From assembly GCA_002835675.1 (NCBI GenBank), contig PIZR01000002.1, positions 327,584 to 391,583 on the forward strand: a stretch of DNA of 64,000 nt. The letters are read 5' to 3'. This DNA is from Bacillus sp. BA3 (GTDB lineage Bacteria > Bacillota > Bacilli > Bacillales > DSM-1321). Positions 27,784-37,060 of this stretch are shown here, piece after piece (the first letter of the stretch is position 1; each line of letters starts with the position of its first letter). A program made the position numbers and the translations under genes. Under the pieces are notes generated by a model that had not been told where the DNA came from, ran no database searches, and saw only the letters and a list, made by a program, of their open reading frames with translations.

Positions 27784-27820
27784 GCAAAAAGAAGACCGAA
27801 TTTACGATGATTCGGTCTTC
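27784..27820. terminator. Hairpin after the small gene
   Basis: A perfect 11-bp stem GAAGACCGAAT/ATTCGGTCTTC with an eight-base loop. The T run is better on the minus strand, but the position fits termination of the plus-strand small gene. Confidence 0.75.
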
Positions 27821-27871
27821 TCTATTGGTTTGTAATTGAACAGACGGTAACTAACAAACATTTAAGACACT

Positions 27872-27915
27872 AAAAAAAGCCGTTAAGATAGGCTTTGCAG
27901 CATACTTAACGGCTT
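27872..27915 (-). terminator. Terminator after nrdJ
   Basis: An 11-bp stem AAGCCGTTAAG/CTTAACGGCTT followed on the minus strand by a T7 run, 14 bases past the nrdJ stop. Confidence 0.9.
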
Positions 27916-27928
27916 CCCTTACATCAGC

Positions 27929-30499
27929 TTATAGCCCGCATTTTAATTGTGCTCCGCAATTCGTGCAAGTATTGCATCCGCCCATTTCCTGGACTTCGCC
28001 TTTACGGCACACCGGACAAGTGTTGCCCACTTCCGACCCAATCGTAACGTTAGTCGAACGCAGTTCATTTATCGTATCGACCAATACGACTTTTTTCTTT
28101 ACTTCCACATCTGTCAATTCATCCATTTCAAGCTGCTCGTCCATTTGGTTTTCTTCCGCTTTGAGCGTAAGAACCTGACTGTCACGGCTGCCATCCACAT
28201 ATACAGTACCGCCTTTTGCTCCGCCTTTGTATAGACGTTCATATACTTTTTCAACTTGTTCGACAGTATATCCTTTTGGAGCATTTACCGTTTTACTGAT
28301 CGAGCTGTCAATCCAGCGTTGAATGATGCATTGAACATCAGCATGTGCTTCTGGAGCTAATTCCATAGCGGAAATGAACCATTTTGGAAGCTCTTCTGTA
28401 TCGGCTTCTGGATGACGGTCCAAGTATTCCTGTACAATGTCAGCCTTAACTTCAATGAATTTACCAAGACGGCCGCTGCGGAAATACGTGAAGGAGAAAT
28501 ATGGTTCAAGACCTGTTGATACCCCGACCATAGTTCCTGTGCTTCCTGTAGGAGCAACTGTCAATAAATGAGAGTTACGGATGCCATGTGCAGCAACACT
28601 TTCCCTGATATCTTCAGGCATTTTTTCCATAAATCCGGTTTGTGTGAAACGTGTTCTAAGCTCATCGGTTTCTTTGTCCGTTGACCCGATCAGGAACGGG
28701 AAACTGCCTTTTTCTTTAGCAAGTTCCACGGAAGCCCTGTAAGCTGTCGTCGCAATCGTTTCAAACACCTTGTCAACCAGGATATTTCCTTCTTCAGAGC
28801 CATATTCCGTCTCACAGTAGATCAAAAGGTCATGCAGACCCATTACACCAAGTCCAACCCGTCGCTCGCCCAGTGCCTGTTTTTTGTTTTCTTCCAAGAA
28901 ATAAGGAGTTGCGTCAATGACATTGTCCTGCATACGCACACCGACTTCGACAGTCTGCTTAAGTTTCTCGAAATTAACGGTTTTGCTTTCTTTATCAGCC
29001 ATCTCAGCCAGATTGACTGCCGCAAGGTTACATACTGAATATGGGGCCAATGGCTGTTCTCCACAAGGGTTCGTCGCTACGACCTGTTGACCGTATGCTT
29101 TGGCATTCGTCATTTCATTAGCATTATCGATAAAGAAAATACCTGGTTCAGCAGAATATGTTGCACAAATATTTATTAAATTCCAAAGCTCTTTAGCGCG
29201 GATTTTACGGTAAACACGGACTTTGTGACCCATTTTCTCCCATTCGCGAACATCGCCGACATTATGCCATTCTTCATTGTAAATGGCCATTTCTTCGGCA
29301 TTATAGCTTTCAACATCAGGAAAACGCAATTCGTATTCCGCATCTTGTTCCGCCGCTTCCATGAATTCCTTAGTCAGGCAAATCGAGATGTTGGCTCCAG
29401 TCAGAAAATCAGAATTATGGACACTGTATGTTCCCCCTGTACGGAGCTTTTCCTCTGCATCCCTAATGATTTTCTCGCTGAATCCACCTTGGCCAGGAAT
29501 CTCCTTATAATTGATGATCCCTTGATACATAGCCGTTTCCTGTTCCGTGTGCGGCGTGAATTTCAATTTATCCGTCGCATATTTCTTGATTGCTTCGTCT
29601 TTAGTATTTTCCACTAGGTAACGCAGAATCCTTGGGTTTTGCATTTTAGAAATGATGAACTCTGCAATATCAGGATGCCAATCAGCAAGCATGATCATTT
29701 GCGCGCCGCGTCTGCTACCGCCCTGTTCAACAAGATGCGTCAGTTTCGCAATATCGTCAAGCCACGACACAGAACCCGAGGATTTTCCGTTTACGCCTTT
29801 TGCCAGAGTGTTTCTTGGACGCAGTGTCGACCCGTTCGTTCCCACTCCGCCGCCGCGGCTCATGATTTCCATCACTTGTTTCCTATGTTCTGAAATACCT
29901 TCACGTGAATCCGGTACGAATGGCATTACATAACAGTTGAAATAAGTAACATCCGTATTGGAACCTGCACCATATAATACTCGTCCTGCCGGGACGAAAT
30001 TAAGGTTCTTTAATTCTTCATAGAATTTATTGAACCATTCCGTTCTTTTTTCTTCCGTGGTTTCCACTGATGCCAATCCCGTTGCATTACGTTTCGCAAT
30101 TTGTTCATAGTATATTTCAAGCGGCTTTTCGATAATATCCAAAGGACGGTTTACAATTCCCGTCTCCATTTCTTCCGGATTATCCAGAACGCCACGGAAC
30201 TCTTCATCCACCAAAACCTTCGCTTTTTTGGTTTCCCAATCTATTTCAACGATATAACCGAGACCCCTTGCCGGGAATTTCGGATCTTCCTTAATCGTCA
30301 ACACGACGAAATCGCCTGCCGAGAGTGTGATTTTTTCAGTATCCTTAAAAGAATAGCGGTCAAGCATGACTAGACGGGACACTCCCTTATGCGCCATTTT
30401 CATATCAGCAGTTACAGGGTGAACCTGGGGAAATAAAGAAATATCCTTATTCAACCTTTCTAGATCAACCTTTAAAGCTTCTTTTATTACAACCGACAT
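27929..30499 (-). CDS. nrdJ: Adenosylcobalamin-dependent ribonucleotide reductase (class II)
   Basis: NrdJ reduces ribonucleotides using B12 to generate the thiyl radical, without oxygen dependence. The 856-residue chain has an N-terminal extension (about 1-150) and the ten-stranded barrel with active-site segments FNCYVMPFVPD, NPCGEQPLAPYSVCNL (Asn-Cys-Glu set) and VAPTGSTGTMVGVSTGLEP. A C-terminal tail carries CPVC, GGCNTCTNCG and a final CGL, which supply a zinc site and the redox cysteines. A tandem NrdR-box pair lies upstream. I saw no cobalamin riboswitch in the leader. Confidence 0.96.
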   Translation of the reverse strand: MSVVIKEALKVDLERLNKDISLFPQVHPVTADMKMAHKGVSRLVMLDRYSFKDTEKITLSAGDFVVLTIKEDPKFPARGLGYIVEIDWETKKAKVLVDEEFRGVLDNPEEMETGIVNRPLDIIEKPLEIYYEQIAKRNATGLASVETTEEKRTEWFNKFYEELKNLNFVPAGRVLYGAGSNTDVTYFNCYVMPFVPDSREGISEHRKQVMEIMSRGGGVGTNGSTLRPRNTLAKGVNGKSSGSVSWLDDIAKLTHLVEQGGSRRGAQMIMLADWHPDIAEFIISKMQNPRILRYLVENTKDEAIKKYATDKLKFTPHTEQETAMYQGIINYKEIPGQGGFSEKIIRDAEEKLRTGGTYSVHNSDFLTGANISICLTKEFMEAAEQDAEYELRFPDVESYNAEEMAIYNEEWHNVGDVREWEKMGHKVRVYRKIRAKELWNLINICATYSAEPGIFFIDNANEMTNAKAYGQQVVATNPCGEQPLAPYSVCNLAAVNLAEMADKESKTVNFEKLKQTVEVGVRMQDNVIDATPYFLEENKKQALGERRVGLGVMGLHDLLIYCETEYGSEEGNILVDKVFETIATTAYRASVELAKEKGSFPFLIGSTDKETDELRTRFTQTGFMEKMPEDIRESVAAHGIRNSHLLTVAPTGSTGTMVGVSTGLEPYFSFTYFRSGRLGKFIEVKADIVQEYLDRHPEADTEELPKWFISAMELAPEAHADVQCIIQRWIDSSISKTVNAPKGYTVEQVEKVYERLYKGGAKGGTVYVDGSRDSQVLTLKAEENQMDEQLEMDELTDVEVKKKVVLVDTINELRSTNVTIGSEVGNTCPVCRKGEVQEMGGCNTCTNCGAQLKCGL

Positions 30500-30617
30500 A
30501 ATTCCCTCTCCTTTATATGTTTCAAGATCCGTTCTTGCTGCCGCAAAAATCCTTATGTAACCTTACATGTCCGTTTCGCTTAACAAGTACCCTAAATTTA
30601 TCATAGCGAAACTCAAA

Positions 30618-30666
30618 AATCAACATATAGTGTCGCATTAAATATTTCAACTACTATATATTGTGT
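30618..30666. promoter_or_regulatory. Tandem NrdR boxes upstream of nrdJ
   Basis: The 16-mer at 30651-30666 matches the NrdR-box pattern ACACTATATATAGTGT at 13 positions. A second at 30618-30633 matches at about 11-12. Their centres are 33 bp apart, about three helical turns, the layout expected for NrdR. They lie 120-170 bases upstream of nrdJ. The rest of the 30500-30887 gap holds no gene. Confidence 0.65.
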
Positions 30667-30887
30667 TTGTTTTGAATAACTTTTAATTTTGTCAAACGAT
30701 AAATCAATTAATATAGTTAGCAAAAGGGAGGAAAATGTCGATTTACAATAATTTTTCATCAGATTTCAATTAATTTGGACCTTGCTTTTTCCCCATCCCT
30801 TTTAGGGCTTATCCCTGCAAGGGATGCGTTATTTGGTCAAACAAATCTGAAAAAACTTTTTTATTATCCACTCTAATTATGCTTCCT

Positions 30888-31724
30888 CTATCTCATGAAA
30901 TTCCAATCATCGCTTTCATATTTGCTTTCTGCAATGGACTTCACTTCCAGCAATTGCTTTTCGGTGAGGACGTATGGCTCTAAATCGACCGAAAGTCCTT
31001 CGGCAAAACCTTTTTCAAAAGCTTCTTTCGCTTCAGGGATGGTAATCTTTCTCCCTGCAATATCATTTATGGCCACAGCTTTGTTTTTTAGGTTTTTTTG
31101 CATTCTCTCTTTAACCCTGTCATTTGAGAATTTAAATACGCTAAAAAGCTTATCATCATCAAGTTCAAGCAAAATGGATCCGTGCTGAAGGATGACGCCT
31201 TTTTGCCTGGTTTGAGCGCTGCCAGCGACCTTCCTGCCCTCAACGACCAGTTCATACCAGCTTGGAGCATCAAAGCAAACCGAAGACCTAGGCGATTTTA
31301 AAGCCGCTTTTTCCTGATCGGTTCGAGGCACGGCAAAATAAGCATCCAATCCCAGATTCCTGAATCCCATTAATATTCCTTCAGAAATGACACGATATGC
31401 TTCAGTAACGGTAGTCGGCATTCCCGGATAGGATTCTGGAACGATTACGCTATAAGTCAATTCATGCTCGTGCAGGACCGCTCGTCCTCCTGTTGGCCTG
31501 CGTACAAAACCAAGGCCCTGCCTTTTGACCTCTTCGATATCAATTTCCGCTTCGGCCTTTTGAAAATAACCGATCGACAATGTAGCTGGATCCCAGCCGT
31601 AAAAGCGTATGATTGGCGGAATTTCCCCTTTGCTTTGCCAGTTTAACAGAGCTTCGTCCAGTGCCATATTAAAAGCCGGTGAACAATACCCCGAATCTAT
31701 AAAACCCCATTTATCTTTAGCCAT
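30888..31724 (-). CDS. lipM: Octanoyl-[acyl carrier protein]:GcvH octanoyltransferase LipM
   Basis: LipM moves octanoate from ACP to GcvH, the first step of lipoate synthesis in Bacillus. It is a BPL/LipA-fold protein with [20 protein letters not shown], the active-site cysteine in [13 protein letters not shown] (about residue 148) and [14 protein letters not shown] with the conserved lysine. The frame opens at 31757, but the ATG at 31724 has the GAGGGGT site and gives 278 residues, the YqhM length. It is encoded close to the glycine cleavage genes whose H protein it modifies. Confidence 0.94.
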   Translation of the reverse strand: MAKDKWGFIDSGYCSPAFNMALDEALLNWQSKGEIPPIIRFYGWDPATLSIGYFQKAEAEIDIEEVKRQGLGFVRRPTGGRAVLHEHELTYSVIVPESYPGMPTTVTEAYRVISEGILMGFRNLGLDAYFAVPRTDQEKAALKSPRSSVCFDAPSWYELVVEGRKVAGSAQTRQKGVILQHGSILLELDDDKLFSVFKFSNDRVKERMQKNLKNKAVAINDIAGRKITIPEAKEAFEKGFAEGLSVDLEPYVLTEKQLLEVKSIAESKYESDDWNFMR

Positions 31725-31855
31725 CCTTACCCCTCGTTTCGATAGACTGTTTTTCAATACCCCACAAAAAACTCACATGTAGTAGTTTAACAGACTTTAA
31801 CACTCTAAAAAAGAAAGTACCATCAAGTCCATGAAGAATTTGATGAAAATTCTTT

Positions 31856-31884
31856 TTGATTATTGGGTAAAGCAATTATATAAT
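31856..31884 (+). promoter_or_regulatory. Sigma-A-type promoter for yqhL
   Basis: TTGATT at 31856-31861 and TATAAT at 31879-31884 with a 17-base spacer, 44 bases upstream of the yqhL start. Confidence 0.7.
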
Positions 31885-31927
31885 AAAGATTGTCTGTATT
31901 CGTTAAGGTAGAAGGGAGTTTTTATGT

Positions 31928-32311
31928 TTGGAAATATTATATACACTGCTCATCATCTTAGGAGTGGTTATTGCGTATTCACTTTTTAATTGGTACCGCC
32001 AGCGTAAAATCGTTAAAACACTAACACAGGACGAATTTATCGCTAACTACAGAAAAGTGCAGCTAATCGATGTGCGGGAACCGAATGATTTCGATAATGG
32101 CCATATCTTAGGCGCAAGAAACATCCCTATGACTCAAATGAAAACACGCTTGGTCGAAATTAGGCCGGACAAGCCTGTATATTTGTACGCTCAAAGCGAA
32201 ATCATCAGTGGCAGAGCTGCAGCAATGCTATACAAAAAGGGCTACAGGGAACTTTTTCACCTAAAGGGCGGTTTCAAAATGTGGACCGGGAAAATCAAAG
32301 CAAAGAAATAA
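31928..32311 (+). CDS. yqhL: Membrane-anchored rhodanese-like protein YqhL, catalytic Cys replaced by Ala
   Basis: A 127-residue protein with one N-terminal membrane helix (about 3-20) and a rhodanese domain (about 34-125) with LIDVREPNDFDNGHILGARNIP and FHLKGGFKMW. In active rhodaneses the loop carries the persulfide cysteine (YCQ-x-G-x-RS). Here the sequence is YLYAQSEIISGRAA, with Ala where Cys is expected and Ile where the loop Arg is expected. Sulfurtransferase activity is therefore unlikely. The start is a TTG with GGGAG nine bases upstream; an ATG four bases earlier is out of frame. Confidence 0.9.
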   Translation: MEILYTLLIILGVVIAYSLFNWYRQRKIVKTLTQDEFIANYRKVQLIDVREPNDFDNGHILGARNIPMTQMKTRLVEIRPDKPVYLYAQSEIISGRAAAMLYKKGYRELFHLKGGFKMWTGKIKAKK

Positions 32312-32337
32312 GACCCCATCTCCGCATGGGCTCTTTT
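32312..32337 (+). terminator. Terminator after yqhL
   Basis: GAcCCCAT/ATGGGcTC stem with a six-base loop followed by TTTT on the plus strand, directly after the yqhL stop codon. Confidence 0.75.
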
Positions 32338-32402
32338 AAATTCAATAGCTCAAGGAAAAGAAAGTTAACTGCTGGACTTTAATGAAATCTTACATAAACA
32401 TG

Positions 32403-32434
32403 AAAAATCCCCGCCGGCAGGCAGGGATTTTTTT
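32403..32434 (-). terminator. Terminator of the gcv operon
   Basis: AAATCCC/GGGATTT stem with a GC-rich loop that can pair further; T runs on both strands. It lies 17 bases past the gcvPB stop codon. Confidence 0.85.
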
Positions 32435-32450
32435 CGTATAAGCTATCAAT

Positions 32451-33908
32451 CTAGGCTTGATAACGCAGAACAGGTTTTCTTGCAGCAAGAGTTTCATCAA
32501 GCCGCTTTATAACGGTTGTATGCGGAGCTTCCTGAACGATTTCCGGGGTTTCTTCCGCTTCCTTGGCAATCTGGATCATCGCATCGATGAACGCATCCAG
32601 CGTTTCTTTTGACTCGGTTTCAGTCGGTTCTATCATCATTCCTTCCTCCACGTTCAACGGGAAGTAAATGGTTGGAGGATGATACCCGAAATCCAGTAAT
32701 CTTTTGGCTATATCGAGAGTCCTAACCCCCAATTTCTTTTGCCGGCGTCCGCTTAATACGAATTCGTGCTTACAATGACGATTATATGGTAAGTCAAAAT
32801 AAGGTTCCAACTTGCGCATCATATAATTGGCATTGATGACCGCATTTTCGGTGACGGCTTTAAGGCCATCAGGCCCCATTGAACGAATGTACGTATATGC
32901 CCTCACGTTAATCCCGAAATTACCATAATAAGGTTTTACCCTGCCAATGGATTGCGGACGATCATAATCAAGAGCGAATTGCTCACCTTGTTTAATTATA
33001 AGAGGTTTAGGCAAGTAAGGAATCAAGTCCGACTTCACACCTACAGGACCAGAACCCGGACCGCCGCCGCCATGCGGACCCGTGAATGTTTTATGGAGAT
33101 TTAAGTGAACCACATCAAAGCCCATGTCACCCGGGCGTGCTTTTGAAAGGACTGCATTCAGATTGGCTCCGTCATAATAAAGCTTCCCACCTGCATCATG
33201 GACAAGTTGTGCCATTTCCAAGATGTTTTCTTCAAATAATCCCAATGTATTGGGGTTCGTCAGCATCAAGGCCGCCGTATCAGGTCCGACAACACGCTTT
33301 AAATCTTCAAGGTCGACTAATCCATTTTCATCGGATTTCACTGTAATCGTTTCAAGTCCGGCAACAGTGGCAGAGGCAGGATTCGTACCGTGTGCAGAAT
33401 CAGGTACAATCACTTTCGTCCGTTCTGTATCGCCATTCGCTTCGTGAAAAGCGCGAATCATCATCAACCCTGTCCACTCACCATGTGCACCTGCTGCAGG
33501 CTGTAATGTCACTTGGTCCATCCCGGTGATTTCAGTTAAGTGTTCCTGCAAATCAAATAAGAGTCCCAATGCTCCCTGAACGGTAGCCGGATCTTGATAT
33601 GGATGGATATGGGCAAAGCCGTTGAAACGTGCCACGTTTTCATTTATTTTCGGATTATATTTCATCGTGCATGAACCCAGCGGATAAAAACCCGAATCCA
33701 CCCCATGATTCCGTTTGGAGAGTGCTGTATAGTGACGCATGATATCCAGTTCGGACACCTCAGGCAGTTCTGCCTCTTCTTCACGGATGTAGTCGGCAGG
33801 AAGAATTTCTTCGAGCGGAATAGTTGCAACATCCATTTCTGGCAGACTGTACCCGATCCGACCGGAAGTACTGATTTCAAAAATGAGTGATTGATCTTGA
33901 TTATTCAT
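32451..33908 (-). CDS. gcvPB: Glycine dehydrogenase (decarboxylating) subunit 2
   Basis: This is the PLP-carrying half of the P protein, which decarboxylates glycine and loads the aminomethyl group onto lipoyl-GcvH. The PLP lysine is in [17 protein letters not shown] (about residue 270), with ANLNAV and [12 protein letters not shown] before it. The frame opens at 33941, but the ATG at 33908, six bases after GGGGG, gives 485 residues as in B. subtilis. It overlaps the end of gcvPA by eight bases. Confidence 0.98.
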   Translation of the reverse strand: MNNQDQSLIFEISTSGRIGYSLPEMDVATIPLEEILPADYIREEEAELPEVSELDIMRHYTALSKRNHGVDSGFYPLGSCTMKYNPKINENVARFNGFAHIHPYQDPATVQGALGLLFDLQEHLTEITGMDQVTLQPAAGAHGEWTGLMMIRAFHEANGDTERTKVIVPDSAHGTNPASATVAGLETITVKSDENGLVDLEDLKRVVGPDTAALMLTNPNTLGLFEENILEMAQLVHDAGGKLYYDGANLNAVLSKARPGDMGFDVVHLNLHKTFTGPHGGGGPGSGPVGVKSDLIPYLPKPLIIKQGEQFALDYDRPQSIGRVKPYYGNFGINVRAYTYIRSMGPDGLKAVTENAVINANYMMRKLEPYFDLPYNRHCKHEFVLSGRRQKKLGVRTLDIAKRLLDFGYHPPTIYFPLNVEEGMMIEPTETESKETLDAFIDAMIQIAKEAEETPEIVQEAPHTTVIKRLDETLAARKPVLRYQA

Positions 33909-35247
33909 GTTGATCCCCCAATTCCTGCGCAAGTGCATCAATTTCTTCTTTTGTTCTAAGTTCAGTTACCGCAACCAGCATATGGTCTTTCAGCTCAGGA
34001 TAAACCGTCCCTAAATCAAAGCCGCCGATCATCCCTTTTTCAAAAAGGCTTTTATTGATTTCTGAAAACGAAGCAGGCAGTTTAATGATAAATTCATTGA
34101 ACGAAGGACCGTCGAATATCACTTCCACCCCTACTGCCATAATTGCTTTTTTCGCATAATGCGCTTTTTGAATATTTTGCACGGCCATTTCCTTGACACC
34201 CTTTTTCCCAAGGGCGGTCATTGCAACAGAAGCTGCCAACGCATTCAAAGCTTGATTGGAACAAATGTTGGATGTGGCCTTGTCACGGCGAATGTGCTGT
34301 TCACGAGCTTGTAGCGTTAGTACAAATCCCCTTTTACCATTTTCATCCACGGTTTGACCGACGAGTCGGCCTGGAACTTTCCGAACAAGTTTATTAGTAA
34401 CCGCAAAATATCCACAATGAGGTCCACCGAATGCCGCTGGAATGCCGAATGGCTGAGCATCCCCCGTTACGATATCTGCACCGAGTGCACCAGGGGATGT
34501 CAAAGCTCCCAATGCAAGCGGATTACTGGAAACGATAAACATGGATTTGACGCCATGAATGATTTCTTCCATTTCCTTCAATGGCTCGATCCGGCCAAAA
34601 AAGTTCGGATATTGCACGATCACTCCTGCAATGTCCTCATTCGCCAATTCCTTTAAAGCAGCTAAGTCCGTCACACCGTCTTTATAAGGAATTTCGATCA
34701 CTTCCACGCGTTGCCCTTTCGCATATGTCTTCACGACTTCTCTTGATTCAGGATGAACGGTTCCTGAAATGAGAATCTTCTTGCGGCGTGTCTGTCCTGA
34801 AGCAAGCATGGCTGCTTCAGCCAGCGCTGTCCCGCCGTCATACATGGAGGAGTTAGCCACATCCATGCCCGTCAATTCACATATCATCGTTTGATATTCA
34901 AAGATTGCTTGAAGCTCTCCCTGTGAAATTTCAGGCTGATAGGGTGTATAAGCCGTGTAAAATTCAGAACGGGATAGAACATGATCGACGATGACCGGTG
35001 CATAATGGTCATAGACACCCGCACCAAGGAAGGAAGCATAGTCTTTAAGATCCGCATTCTTGGCAGCAAGCCTTGATAATTCTTTCATTAATGCTGGTTC
35101 CGATTTAGCAGGCTTGATATCGTATTCTCCTTGAAAACGAACGCTCTCAGGGATATCATTGAAAAGTTCTTCAGCAGTGGATACCCCTATCGCTTTCAGC
35201 ATTTCTTGTTTATCTTGCTCTGTCATGGGTAAATAACGATGTTTCAT
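33901..35247 (-). CDS. gcvPA: Glycine dehydrogenase (decarboxylating) subunit 1
   Basis: This subunit corresponds to the N-terminal half of the fused P protein and pairs with GcvPB to build the active site. Conserved segments are [59 protein letters not shown] split across the N-terminal third, and GGPHCGYFA. The 448-residue length is standard. It starts 18 bases after gcvT with GAGGGGA upstream, and gcvPB overlaps its end, so gcvT-gcvPA-gcvPB is one operon. Confidence 0.98.
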   Translation of the reverse strand: MKHRYLPMTEQDKQEMLKAIGVSTAEELFNDIPESVRFQGEYDIKPAKSEPALMKELSRLAAKNADLKDYASFLGAGVYDHYAPVIVDHVLSRSEFYTAYTPYQPEISQGELQAIFEYQTMICELTGMDVANSSMYDGGTALAEAAMLASGQTRRKKILISGTVHPESREVVKTYAKGQRVEVIEIPYKDGVTDLAALKELANEDIAGVIVQYPNFFGRIEPLKEMEEIIHGVKSMFIVSSNPLALGALTSPGALGADIVTGDAQPFGIPAAFGGPHCGYFAVTNKLVRKVPGRLVGQTVDENGKRGFVLTLQAREQHIRRDKATSNICSNQALNALAASVAMTALGKKGVKEMAVQNIQKAHYAKKAIMAVGVEVIFDGPSFNEFIIKLPASFSEINKSLFEKGMIGGFDLGTVYPELKDHMLVAVTELRTKEEIDALAQELGDQHE

Positions 35248-35264
35248 CTAATGACCATTCCCCT

Positions 35265-36371
35265 CTATTTACGTGGTTTTTTATAAAAAGGTGTTTGTAT
35301 TATAACGGCTTTCAAACGTTTGGAACGGATCTCCACTTCGACTTCCGCATCCAGCACTGAAAATTCCTTATCGATAAGTACCAAACCCACGTTTTTCTTC
35401 AACGTTGGTGATTGGGTACCGGTCGTGACCTCGCCAATGACTTTATCACCGCTGTAGACCTTATACCCATGACGTGGAATGCCACGGTCTATCATTTCAA
35501 TTCCCACAAGCTTGCGAGGAGCTCCTTTCTCCTTTTGCTCAGCAAGAACGGCTTTCCCGAAAAAATCAACTTCCTTATCGACTTTTACTGCAAAACCAAT
35601 CCCGGCTTCTATCGGGGTGATGTCTGCTGAAAGCTCCTGCCCATACAACGGCAGTTTCGCTTCAAAACGCAGGGTATCACGAGCACCTAAACCAATCGGC
35701 TGAACTCCCTCTTCGTTTCCGGCATCCATAATCGCCTTCCAAAGGGCTGGACCATTTTCACTGTCACTATATATCTCAAAGCCATCCTCACCAGTGTATC
35801 CAGTACGGGATACCATCGTGGAGATACCGTTAATCATGACATTTTCCTTGAACTTGAAAAATCCAATTTCACTTAAAGCAGTATTTCCCGATAGTTTTTG
35901 TAAAATCTTCTCTGCAGATGGCCCTTGAAGTGCCAGCTGTGTATAGTCACTAGATACATTCTTGATTTGGACATCTTCCGATAAATGAGCTTGCAGCCAA
36001 TTGAAATCTTTTTCTGTGTTCGCTGCATTGACCACAAGCAGATAGTCATCCTCAGACCTTTTATACACGATTAGATCATCAACCGTGCCTCCGTTTTCAT
36101 AACACATGGCGGAATATTGGGCACCGCCCTGTTTCAGCTTTGATATATCATTAGTCAGCATCTTTTGTAAAAAGGAAAGGCTCCCAGGACCCTTAACATC
36201 GACTTCACCCATATGGGAAACATCGAATAACCCCGCTTTTGTACGTACGGCTTCATGTTCGTCCTTTATACCCGAAAATTGGACAGGAAGTTCCCAGCCG
36301 CCAAAATCAATCGTTTTACCTCCGTATTCACGATAAACCTCAAATAGTGGTGTTCTTTTTAAATCGGTCAA
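35265..36371 (-). CDS. gcvT: Glycine cleavage system aminomethyltransferase (T protein)
   Basis: GcvT releases ammonia from the H-protein-bound aminomethyl group and forms methylene-tetrahydrofolate. Visible family segments are [41 protein letters not shown] and the folate-binding [12 protein letters not shown]. The reading frame runs up to 36440, but no ribosome binding site supports those starts. A TTG at 36371 lies seven bases after GGGGG and gives 368 residues, aligning with the B. subtilis start MLKRTPLF. It is preceded by a glycine riboswitch and its terminator. Confidence 0.97.
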   Translation of the reverse strand: MTDLKRTPLFEVYREYGGKTIDFGGWELPVQFSGIKDEHEAVRTKAGLFDVSHMGEVDVKGPGSLSFLQKMLTNDISKLKQGGAQYSAMCYENGGTVDDLIVYKRSEDDYLLVVNAANTEKDFNWLQAHLSEDVQIKNVSSDYTQLALQGPSAEKILQKLSGNTALSEIGFFKFKENVMINGISTMVSRTGYTGEDGFEIYSDSENGPALWKAIMDAGNEEGVQPIGLGARDTLRFEAKLPLYGQELSADITPIEAGIGFAVKVDKEVDFFGKAVLAEQKEKGAPRKLVGIEMIDRGIPRHGYKVYSGDKVIGEVTTGTQSPTLKKNVGLVLIDKEFSVLDAEVEVEIRSKRLKAVIIQTPFYKKPRK

Positions 36372-36475
36372 AAAATGACCCCCTTCAGATTTTTTTAAAT
36401 TAATTGGCTTCATTATCAAAAGCTTCTTGTCATTACGCATCAGATCTATCCTGATTCATGATGTGAAAAAAGCAC

Positions 36476-36682
36476 AAAAAAGGACAGAGAAAGCCCGTTT
36501 GAGCTTTTTCTCTGTCCTGAAACCTGAAAGTTTACCTATGTAATAGGTTTTCCCCTTTGGTGGCCGTCCCAAAACGGGCGGCGCTCTCCAGAGTTGCGTC
36601 CAATAAGAGTTCTTTTGCCTGAGAGATTCACTGCTAAGTTTGCTCCTTCGGCGCTACATCCGTAGTCTCTCCCCTTATCTTC
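36476..36682 (-). ncRNA. Tandem glycine riboswitch with expression-platform terminator
   Basis: On the minus strand, aptamer 1 runs from GGGGAGAGAC (36674) through GCGCCGAAGGAGCAAACT, GAATCTCTCAGGCAAAAG and GGACGCAACTCTGGAGAG. Aptamer 2 follows at once with CCACCAAAGGGGA and AACTTTCAGGTTTCAGGACAGAG. The final GGACAGAG pairs either in the aptamer or with CTCTGTCC to form the terminator at 36476-36518 (stem of at least 10 bp and a T6 run). Glycine binding stabilises the aptamers and allows gcvT-gcvPA-gcvPB transcription in B. subtilis. The sequence matches that element closely. Confidence 0.95.
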
Positions 36683-37060
36683 ACCCGCATATAAATGGTC
36701 TACCAATGAAAGGAAGCGAATAAGCCACCAAACATCGGTAAAACCTCTGAGCATCGTGGAATGCATTCTCTGCCAATTCTCCTGAAACCTCAGAAACCGT
36801 TTGATTGGTCTCCTTCAGTAATCTTGGATAAATTAGAAGCCTATAGCCCATACTAAGAAAACGCGAACTGCAAAATCGATGTACAAAGATTCTTTGTAGC
36901 GTTGGGAAATTGGAATTTTCTAAATATACTTATATCCTACCCTAAGAAACTTATCTCTGCAATATCTTTTGAAGAGAAATATTTTTCTTACTTCACATAT
37001 GAAATGTTCGGGTTTTGACCTTTTATTAAGGAAAATATGATTTAAGAGGGAGTTATTTCT
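36683..37060. other. Divergent promoter region between the glycine riboswitch and yqhH
   Basis: No gene is visible. It must hold the gcv promoter on the minus strand and the yqhH promoter on the plus strand. The segment near 36770-36830 has the direct repeat GAAACC-TCA-GAAACC, with no known role. Confidence 0.5.

Noticed and set aside
30811..30825. Hairpin ATCCCT-GCA-AGGGAT past lipM
   Set aside because: No T run follows on the minus strand, so a terminator call is not supported; too short for another claim.
30500..30887. Cobalamin riboswitch before nrdJ
   Set aside because: No B12-box-like core or long structured leader could be read in the AT-rich sequence.
31924..31926. ATG just upstream of yqhL as start
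   Set aside because: It is out of frame with the rhodanese domain; the TTG at 31928 is in frame and correctly spaced.
36770..36830. Possible third glycine aptamer upstream of the riboswitch (GGTTTCAGGAGAATTGGCAGAGAA)
   Set aside because: It shares only a short stretch with aptamer 2 and lacks the conserved CCGAAGG and GGAGAG cores.
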